A stretch of DNA of 31,339 nucleotides from CAZQVN01 sp964596775 (GTDB lineage Bacteria; Eisenbacteria; RBG-16-71-46; JABDJR01; JAWXBZ01): contig CAZQVN010000042.1 of NCBI GenBank assembly GCA_964596775.1, forward strand, positions 1 to 31,339, in the 5' to 3' direction. The notes under the pieces are model-generated. The model was not told the origin of the DNA. It ran no database searches and was given only the letters and a program-made list of their open reading frames with translations. The position numbers and the translations under genes were made by a program. Shown here in pieces: positions 1 to 5,543 of this stretch (positions within the stretch are counted from its first letter, which is position 1; the number at the start of each line of letters is the position of its first letter).

Positions 1-10
1 CGTCAGTGGA

Positions 11-32
11 GCCGGCACAGGGATGTGCCGGC
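11..32. repeat. Perfect 8-bp inverted repeat (hairpin)
   Basis: GCCGGCAC and GTGCCGGC flank a 6-base loop. No T-run follows on either strand, so it is not a clear intrinsic terminator. It may belong to the end of a gene lying left of the window. Confidence 0.4.
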
Positions 33-40
33 GGAACGTG

Positions 41-187
41 CCGCGGGCGGGAGGATGACTCACGACGCGCCGGAAGCCGAGCAAAGAAGAGCCGCCGGCT
101 CAGCAAAGCACACCCGCGGGCGGGAGGATGACTCACGACGCGCCGGAAGCCGTGCAAAAAAGAGCCCGCCGGCTCAGCGAAGCACCC
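41..187. repeat. Two-copy tandem repeat of about 73 bp
   Basis: Unit 1 is 41-113 and unit 2 is 114-187. Both begin CCGCGGGCGGGAGGATGACT and differ by a few substitutions and one inserted C. Each unit carries a small hairpin, GAGCC and GGCTC around a 3-4 base loop. In unit 2 the hairpin (162-175) is flanked by six As at 156-161. Read on the minus strand this is a short GC stem followed by TTTTTT, which resembles an intrinsic terminator for leftward transcription. Neither unit contains a convincing gene. The duplication sits just upstream of the Fe-S operon promoter region. Confidence 0.75.
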
Positions 188-216
188 TTGTTTTGCCCTC
201 CGAAAGCCGATAACCT
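188..216 (+). promoter_or_regulatory. Candidate promoter of the iscS operon
   Basis: A TTGTTT (188-193) is followed after exactly 17 bases by TAACCT (211-216). This would give a leader of about 23 bases containing GGAGA ahead of the ATG at 246. Both hexamers are weak matches, and no IscR-type palindrome is visible. Confidence 0.3.
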
Positions 217-245
217 CAAGGGGATTCGCTTTCTCGGAGATTCCC

Positions 246-1430
246 ATGAACCTTCCCATCTACATGGACAATCATGCCACGACGCCGCTCGATCCGCGGG
301 TGCTCGAGGCCATGATGCCGTACCTGACCGGAGACTTCGGCAACGCGGCGTCCACGAGCCACATCTTCGGATGGAAGGCGCAGGAGGCGGTCGAGGAAGG
401 GCGCCGTCGCGTGGCCCGCCTCATCGGGGCTTCGGCCAAGGAAATCGTGTTCACGAGCGGCGCCACGGAAAGCAACAACCTCGCCATCAAGGGGGCGATG
501 CGCGCGTACCGCGAAAAGGGAGCGCACCTCGTCACCTGCGCCACCGAGCACAAGGCCGTTCTCGACACCGCGCGGTGCCTGACGGCCGAGGGGTTCGACG
601 TCACCTGCCTTCCCGTGGAACCGGACGGGCGGGTCCTTCCCGAGCGGATTCGGGCCGCACTGCGCCCCGACACCGTGCTCGTATCGATCATGATGGCCAA
701 CAACGAAACGGGCGTGATCCAGCCCGTGGAGGAGATCGGCGCGATCTGCCGGGACATGGACGTCCTGTTCCACACCGACGCCGTCCAGGCCGTGGGCAAG
801 GTGCCGGTGGATGTGGACCGGTTGAACGTGGACCTGATGTCCCTCACCGGTCACAAGCTCTACGGCCCGAAGGGCGCGGGGGCGCTGTTCGTCCGGCAGC
901 GGAACCGGAAGGTGCACGTGCTGCCGCTCATCGACGGCGGAGGCCACGAACGGGGGATGCGCTCCGGCACCCTGAACGTCCCGGGAATCGTCGGACTGGG
1001 CGCCGCCTTCGAACTGGCCGGCGAGGAGATGGCCGCGGAGGCCGAGGGCCTGCTGGCTCTCCGCGAGTCGCTGCGCACCACGATCTTCGCGGCGCTCGAC
1101 GACGTGACGCTGAACGGCAGCCTCGAGCACCGGCTGCCCGGCAATCTGAACATCTCCATCGACCATGTGGACGGAGAGTCCCTGGTCGTGGCCCTCAAGG
1201 ACGTGGCGGTGTCCTCCGGATCCGCCTGCTCGTCCGCATCACTCGAGCCCTCGTACGTGCTCACGGCACTCGGAGTGCCCAGGGCGCTGGCCTTCCGGGC
1301 GCTGCGCTTCGGCATCGGCCGGTTCAACACCGCCGAGGAGGTGGACTACGTGGGAGATCTTCTGGTGAGCAGCGTCCGGGAAATCCGGGCGCGCTCGCCG
1401 CTTCACGCCATGAGAAACGAGACAACATGA
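246..1430 (+). CDS. iscS: Cysteine desulfurase, IscS/NifS family
   Basis: This PLP enzyme takes sulfur from cysteine as an enzyme-bound persulfide and passes it to Fe-S cluster assembly in the cytoplasm. The 394-residue product has the family's usual length. Visible landmarks are the N-terminal YMDNHATTPLDPRV motif, H101 in ATEHKAV, the PLP-binding K204 in SLTGHKLYGPKG, and the catalytic loop cysteine C328 in SSGSACSSAS. These fall almost exactly where they do in E. coli IscS. GGAGA lies 7 bases before the ATG. The stop overlaps the next start by ATGA, so it is translationally coupled to the IscA-type carrier. NifS and IscS cannot be separated by motif alone; with no nif genes in view, a housekeeping role is the better guess. 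Confidence 0.95.
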   Translation: MNLPIYMDNHATTPLDPRVLEAMMPYLTGDFGNAASTSHIFGWKAQEAVEEGRRRVARLIGASAKEIVFTSGATESNNLAIKGAMRAYREKGAHLVTCATEHKAVLDTARCLTAEGFDVTCLPVEPDGRVLPERIRAALRPDTVLVSIMMANNETGVIQPVEEIGAICRDMDVLFHTDAVQAVGKVPVDVDRLNVDLMSLTGHKLYGPKGAGALFVRQRNRKVHVLPLIDGGGHERGMRSGTLNVPGIVGLGAAFELAGEEMAAEAEGLLALRESLRTTIFAALDDVTLNGSLEHRLPGNLNISIDHVDGESLVVALKDVAVSSGSACSSASLEPSYVLTALGVPRALAFRALRFGIGRFNTAEEVDYVGDLLVSSVREIRARSPLHAMRNETT

Positions 1431-1750
1431 TCGCGGTCACGGAACGCGCCGCACAGCGCATTCAGGAAATCCTCAAGGAAAAGAACACGCCGGGGCTGGT
1501 GCTCCGGGTCGGGGTCAAGGGGGGCGGCTGCTCCGGCTTTTCCTATGTCCTCGACTTCACGACGGACCGCAAACCCTCCGACAAGGTCTTTGCCGAACAC
1601 GGCGTCGAGGTCCTCTGCGACCCGAAGAGCTACCTCTACCTGACCGGCTCCACGCTGGACTTCGGTGAGGGGTTGCTGGACGGCGGCTTCCGCTTCACGA
1701 ATCCGAACGCGAAGAAGTCCTGCGCGTGCGGAGAGAGTTTCTCCGCCTGA
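1427..1750 (+). CDS. iscA: A-type Fe-S carrier, HesB/IscA/ErpA family
   Basis: A 107-residue protein of the A-type carrier family, which receives Fe-S clusters or iron and hands them to apo-enzymes. The three family cysteines are present: C35 in GGGCSGF and the C-terminal pair C99/C101 in KSCACGESF. The FGEGLLDGGFRFTNPNA stretch before them is also typical. The start is the ATG overlapping the desulfurase stop (ATGA), so the two are coupled. Longer upstream reading in this frame only runs through the desulfurase gene. IscA, ErpA and SufA are alike at this level, so the exact subtype is open. Confidence 0.93.
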   Translation: MIAVTERAAQRIQEILKEKNTPGLVLRVGVKGGGCSGFSYVLDFTTDRKPSDKVFAEHGVEVLCDPKSYLYLTGSTLDFGEGLLDGGFRFTNPNAKKSCACGESFSA

Positions 1751-3558
1751 CGACAGCCCGGCGGAACGCTTCGCACCGTTCCCTGCTCCCCCTGATGCTC
1801 GTGATGGCCGCGTTTGCGCTGCCCGCCCTGTCTCCCGGTCCGGACGCGGACCTGTTCTGGCATCTCCGGGCCGGTGACGACCTGCTGTCGGGCGCCGCGG
1901 GAGCCTTCCGGGAAAGCTGGTCCTATACGGCCGCGGGACAGGCGTGGATCAACCATGAGTGGCTGGCCGAACTGGCCTTTGCCGCCGCGCGCCGCGCCGG
2001 CGGCGAGGCGGGGCTCCTCCTGTTCACGGCGCTGATCGCCTCCCTCACGGCGTTCCTGCTCTGGCGGTCCGCCGATCATGCGGAGCGCCCGGCCTGGCTG
2101 CACGCCTTCCTGCTCTGCCTGGCCGCCGCGGCCATCAGCGATCGCTTCGTCCCGCGCCCGCAGTTGTTGACCTACCTCTGCATCGCCCTGCTCATGGAAA
2201 GGCTTTCCGCGATCCGCGCCGGCGCCGCTCCCTGGACGCTCCTGCCCCTGCAGGTTTTCTGGACGAACGTGCATGGGCCGCTCTGGGGGCTCTTCCTCGC
2301 GATTCCGCTCCTGATCGGAGGAGCAGTGCCCGCCCTTGCCTGGCGGCGGCGTCTGGCGCTGTGCGCGGGGCTTCTGGCCGCATCCTGCGTGCATCCACAG
2401 GGGTTCCGGGTGATCACCGACTACGTGGAGGTCTTCGGCGGCCAGGGGCTGTACCGGCAGACGATCCGCGAATGGCTCCCTCTCACCGATCCGAAGCAGG
2501 AGCCGATCCCCCAGACCGGCGCGGTGTGGCTGCTCCTGGCCATGGCCTCCACGCTGTTCGTCACCGGGCTCCTTTCCCGGGCGACCTGGCGGCGCTGGGG
2601 CGTCCTGTTCTGCCTGGCGGCGGTGATCGCGGCTCCGTTTGGCGCGATCCGCAACCGGGATCTCCTGGCGATGACGCTCGTGCCGCTCGCGGCGATGCTC
2701 TGGACGGAGTTTCCGGCCGGAGTCCGCAGGCGGACCCGGCCGCTGGCGCTTCCCGCCGCGCTGGGCGCCGTCGCACTGGCGGCGATCCCCGCCCTCGGAT
2801 TCGCGCTTCCCGGCGCGGGGCGCATCGCGTCCGTCCCCTATCCCGCAGCGCTTCCCCCGAGGCTGGCCCTTTCCACGCGGACCTTTCCTGTCGCGGCCGT
2901 GCGCTTTCTCACTTCCGAACCGGTGGGAACCCGGATCTTCAACGCCTACGACTACGGCGGTTTCCTGGTGGACCGGTTGCGCGACCGTCGCGTCTTCATC
3001 GACGGCCGCTACTTCGTCTACGGGGAATCGCTGTACCTGGACTATCTCACGACCCGCGACGGGGGCCCCGAAGCGATCGCCGTGCTGGACCGGACCGGAA
3101 CGGACGCGCTGCTCATCCGCTACCCGGAGCCCGACGGCTACCAGGGACTCGCGGACCTGGTGCTCCGCAGCCGCGAGTGGGCCCTTGTCTTCTGGGATGA
3201 CGAATCGCTCGTCTTTCTGCGAAAAAGCGGCATTCCGGAGGCCTGGATGGCGGCGCACGAGTACCGGTGGCTCTTCCCGACGCTCCCCGAATGGACCCGC
3301 GAGCCCGGCTACTGGACCCGGAATTTTTCCGAACTGGCCACGGAGGCGCGCCACGCGATCTCGGAAGCGCCCGAGGCCCTTCTCCCGCGGGTCCTGCTCG
3401 GCCTCGTGTTCGAGTACAATGCGCGCACCGATGAAGCCGCCGCGGCCTATCGAGGGGCACTCGCTCTCGAACCGGGCCACCTTCCGGCGCTGGAAGGACT
3501 GCGGCGCATCGGGGTCCTGCCGGGGAACGGAAAGCCTGCGGACGCGGCACGCCCGTGA
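1726..3558 (+). CDS. Polytopic membrane protein with C-terminal TPR
   Basis: A 610-residue protein with about ten hydrophobic segments between residues 20 and 380. A soluble region follows, with a TPR-like helix pair near residues 555-600 (AAAAYRGALALEPGHLPALE). The N-terminal PDADLFWHLRAGDDLL and the INHEWLAELAF motif are familiar from large GT-C-like membrane proteins of soil bacteria whose reaction is not established. An acidic pair in the first periplasmic loop would fit a lipid-linked sugar transferase, but this is inference. The GTG at 1726 overlaps the iscA end by 25 bases and is preceded by a GAAGAA purine tract. ATG 1795 is an alternative but lacks a ribosome site. Co-transcribed with iscS-iscA by position, with no obvious functional link. 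Confidence 0.8.
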   Translation: MRREFLRLTTARRNASHRSLLPLMLVMAAFALPALSPGPDADLFWHLRAGDDLLSGAAGAFRESWSYTAAGQAWINHEWLAELAFAAARRAGGEAGLLLFTALIASLTAFLLWRSADHAERPAWLHAFLLCLAAAAISDRFVPRPQLLTYLCIALLMERLSAIRAGAAPWTLLPLQVFWTNVHGPLWGLFLAIPLLIGGAVPALAWRRRLALCAGLLAASCVHPQGFRVITDYVEVFGGQGLYRQTIREWLPLTDPKQEPIPQTGAVWLLLAMASTLFVTGLLSRATWRRWGVLFCLAAVIAAPFGAIRNRDLLAMTLVPLAAMLWTEFPAGVRRRTRPLALPAALGAVALAAIPALGFALPGAGRIASVPYPAALPPRLALSTRTFPVAAVRFLTSEPVGTRIFNAYDYGGFLVDRLRDRRVFIDGRYFVYGESLYLDYLTTRDGGPEAIAVLDRTGTDALLIRYPEPDGYQGLADLVLRSREWALVFWDDESLVFLRKSGIPEAWMAAHEYRWLFPTLPEWTREPGYWTRNFSELATEARHAISEAPEALLPRVLLGLVFEYNARTDEAAAAYRGALALEPGHLPALEGLRRIGVLPGNGKPADAARP

Positions 3559-3583
3559 CGACCCGGAAGACATTCCCCCGTCC

Positions 3584-3730
3584 ATGATCCCGGACCCGGC
3601 GATCGAGGAGACGATCCACAGATGATGATTCCGGACCTGACGATCGAGGAGATGATCACGCGACCATGATCCCGGACCTGACGATCGAAGAGACGATCCA
3701 CAGACCATGATCCTGGACCTGACGATCGGC
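3584..3730 (+). repeat. 41-bp tandem repeat of coupled mini-ORFs
   Basis: Full units lie at 3584-3624, 3625-3665 and 3666-3706, and a fourth partial unit (3707-3730) is the start of the next gene. The ATGs fall at 3584, 3625, 3666 and 3707, each exactly 41 bases apart. Because 41 is not divisible by three, each copy sits in a different frame. The copies encode MIPDPAIEETIHR (3584-3625), MIPDLTIEEMITRP (3625-3669) and MIPDLTIEETIHRP (3666-3710). Each mini-ORF ends at a TGA overlapping the next ATG: by one base at 3625, then as ATGA at 3666 and 3707. A GAGGAG or GAAGAG tract sits 11-14 bases ahead of each following ATG. The repeat looks copied from the downstream gene's start, MILDLTIGEIAG. Translation of the mini-ORFs is not shown by sequence alone. 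Confidence 0.85.
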
Positions 3731-4504
3731 GAAATCGCCGGCGGAGTCCGCTTCCAGGCTCCCGGCCTCGTCTTCCGCGACCTGATCCCGATTCTGCGCG
3801 GTCACTTCGCCGGATGTTCCCTGCGCTTCCTGGAGATGGAGTCGTTCCAGGGGGACTGGCCCCCGGAAGGCAGCGTGACGCGGGACGGAATCGTGGACGT
3901 GGGGCTCGACGACTTCATGGACCAGGCGGAGACGCTCCTTCTCGAAGGAGGAGGGCCCCTCTTTCTCCGGATGAAGGCCCTGGTCCTTCCGGACGCGAAC
4001 TCACCGGACACGGATGCCCTGTTGTCCTGCGCCTCGGACGAGGATTTCCTGGTCACGATCGAACTGCCCGCCGAGGACGCTCCGACCCTGTTCCGGCACC
4101 TGTTTCGTGCCGTGTTCCAGGATCACCCGGGCGTGGCGCGCGGGTTGAGCCCGGAAGACGCGGTTCGACTGTTCGGCTTTGCCATGGCTTCCGGCGGGAT
4201 TCACTTCAACCCGGAAAAGTGGCGCCCGGACCCGGAGGGGCGCGTTTCGATCGCCAACCTTGGGACGGATTTCCACTTCCCCTGCCACCAGCCTCCGCTG
4301 GATGGCAGGGTTCAGGTGATCCGGCTCACCAGCACCGAAACCGGGGTCGATGTGTCCGACCCGTTCGGAATCGAGGTCAACGACTACCTGGACCGCTGGT
4401 ACGACCGCCCCGTCGGCTGCCGGAAGTTCGTCCAGGCAGGACTTTACGGTGGTCTCCTCATCCTGTTTCTGATGGCGGTCCTCTTCTGGACCCGTCGCTG
4501 CTAG
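3707..4504 (+). CDS. Tail-anchored protein of unknown function
   Basis: I do not recognise this 265-residue protein. It is mostly soluble and acidic, with alternating strand-like segments. One C-terminal hydrophobic segment at about residues 243-261 (GLYGGLLILFLMAVLFW) is followed by TRRC, so it is probably tail-anchored with its bulk in the cytoplasm. No catalytic motif is evident. Its first eight codons are the source or product of the 41-bp repeat just upstream, whose last mini-ORF stops inside this gene's start (ATGA at 3707-3710). Translation may therefore be coupled to the repeat peptides. It is last in the iscS operon by orientation and converges on the redoxin gene, with 9 bases between the two stops. 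The ATG at 3707 is chosen for the overlap and repeat phase. Confidence 0.75.
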   Translation: MILDLTIGEIAGGVRFQAPGLVFRDLIPILRGHFAGCSLRFLEMESFQGDWPPEGSVTRDGIVDVGLDDFMDQAETLLLEGGGPLFLRMKALVLPDANSPDTDALLSCASDEDFLVTIELPAEDAPTLFRHLFRAVFQDHPGVARGLSPEDAVRLFGFAMASGGIHFNPEKWRPDPEGRVSIANLGTDFHFPCHQPPLDGRVQVIRLTSTETGVDVSDPFGIEVNDYLDRWYDRPVGCRKFVQAGLYGGLLILFLMAVLFWTRRC

Positions 4505-4513
4505 CCGGCGCCG

Positions 4514-5185
4514 TTATCCCGCGCTCTTGACCCGCTTGATGGAGCAGCCGATGAACGCCTCCGGCGTGGGATCCGCGGGTTCCTCGCCGGCCACGACGGC
4601 CTTGAGCGCGTCCTTGAAGAAGAATTTCTCCGCCTTGTCCAGTTCCTTCCAGTTGTCGCAGAAGGCGCCGGAAAACTTGAGCACGCCGGCCTTGTCGATG
4701 ATGAACATGTGCGGCGTTCCGACGGCGTCGAACGCATCGGCGATCTTGTTGCCCGGATCATCGAGGATCGGAAAATCGATCCCCTGCTTCCGGACCTCGG
4801 TGGCCACGTCGACCGTCTTTTCGGTGGAGTTGGACATGATCCCGACGAACTTGACCCCTTCCTTCCCGAATCCGGCGGCCACCTCGGCGATCGAGGGGTG
4901 CAGCGCATGGGACACGGGGCATTTGGCGGAAAGAAAGGTGACCACGAGGATCCCGTCGCCGCGGTATTCCGCGAGATCCACTTCCTTGCCGGCAGAGTCC
5001 TTCAGCTTGAAGTCGGGCACTTCGGAACCAACCGGCAGGTTCGGCTTCCGGTCGGATTCTTCCATCTTGAGCTTCGACTTCGCGTCGGGGGCCGTCGTTT
5101 CGAGCTTCGGTTCCCTGGCAAAAGCGCTCCCGGCGAGTGTCAGGCAGGCTGCCAGGCCGGCGGCCATCATCGATCCACGATTCAT
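4514..5185 (-). CDS. Exported thioredoxin-fold redoxin (AhpC/TSA-like)
   Basis: A 223-residue protein with an N-terminal signal peptide (residues 1-23, cleavage after AFA). A thioredoxin/peroxiredoxin fold follows: VPDFKLKDSAGKEVDL at about 57-71, then TFLSAKCPVSHALHP with C89. The active site is CPVS, not CXXC, so a peroxidatic or thiol-reductase role with a single attacking cysteine is more likely than a dithiol oxidoreductase. Two further cysteines, in GAFCDNW and in the C-terminal FIGCSIKR, could resolve it. The GTPHMFIIDKAG motif carries the cis-proline. I chose the ATG at 5185 because GGGAGG lies 7 bases upstream; the earlier in-frame ATG at 5212 has no such site and would bury the signal peptide. 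Confidence 0.88.
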   Translation of the reverse strand: MNRGSMMAAGLAACLTLAGSAFAREPKLETTAPDAKSKLKMEESDRKPNLPVGSEVPDFKLKDSAGKEVDLAEYRGDGILVVTFLSAKCPVSHALHPSIAEVAAGFGKEGVKFVGIMSNSTEKTVDVATEVRKQGIDFPILDDPGNKIADAFDAVGTPHMFIIDKAGVLKFSGAFCDNWKELDKAEKFFFKDALKAVVAGEEPADPTPEAFIGCSIKRVKSAG

Positions 5186-5244
5186 TCCAGTCCTCCCAAA
5201 AAGTGTCTGCATGCGGTGAACCCGTTCCGCGGTCGCGGGGAGGG

Positions 5245-5250
5245 ATTATA
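5245..5250 (-). promoter_or_regulatory. Perfect -10 hexamer for the redoxin gene
   Basis: On the minus strand a TATAAT lies about 60 bases upstream of the redoxin ATG. No good -35 element is found 16-18 bases further up, so an activator or an alternative sigma factor may be involved. Confidence 0.4.
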
Positions 5251-5404
5251 CACAGCCGAGCCCTCGATTCTCCTCGATCCAGGGGGTGAATCTGTCGGAA
5301 CCGGACCGTGTTCCGCGGCGGTCGAGGCCCACCGCTTGAAGTGAAATCTGAAGTTCGACCGCGCTGCGGGGCGACAAATTTCTTTACACCCCTTCCCGGC
5401 CGGG

Positions 5405-5451
5405 ACTACCATATGTAGTATCTGTGAGACTCTTTTCCACAGAATATTGCG
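5405..5451 (+). promoter_or_regulatory. Candidate NrdR box pair upstream of nrdJ
   Basis: Two imperfect palindromes centred on ATAT lie 33 bases apart, about three helical turns: ACTACCATATGTAGT (5405-5419) and ACAGAATATTGCGT (5439-5452). NrdR, the ribonucleotide reductase repressor, binds paired 16-bp boxes of roughly ACA-ATAT-TGT form spaced about three turns. The match is partial. The pair ends 8-9 bases before the -35 of the nrdJ promoter. Confidence 0.35.
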
Positions 5452-5459
5452 TTTTTCTC

Positions 5460-5488
5460 TTGACCCGGTGCTCCGGCGAGAGTACAAC
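5460..5488 (+). promoter_or_regulatory. Sigma-70-type promoter of nrdJ
   Basis: TTGACC (5460-5465), a 17-base spacer and TACAAC (5483-5488) form a good housekeeping promoter. It gives a leader of about 50 bases. An inverted repeat ACAACT / AGTTGT (5489-5494, 5505-5510) directly after the -10 covers the predicted transcript start and could be an operator or a leader hairpin. Confidence 0.6.
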
Positions 5489-5543
5489 ACAACTCGCTGT
5501 CCGAAGTTGTATACGAGTCCATGATCAAGGAGGATACCCACGC

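Noticed and set aside
11..32. The hairpin at the left edge as a terminator
   Set aside because: No T-run on either side. Only an inverted repeat can be claimed.
1636..3708. A 690-codon minus-strand frame whose first residues come from the 41-bp repeat
   Set aside because: It is antisense to the membrane/TPR gene and compositionally biased. No signal peptide, domain or ribosome site.
3584..3730. The 41-bp repeat as a CRISPR array
   Set aside because: There are no spacers: the units abut one another, and the repeat is part of a coding start.
5186..5543. A cobalamin riboswitch upstream of the B12-dependent reductase
   Set aside because: I found no B12-box-like sequence or the paired stems expected; the predicted leader is only about 50 bases.
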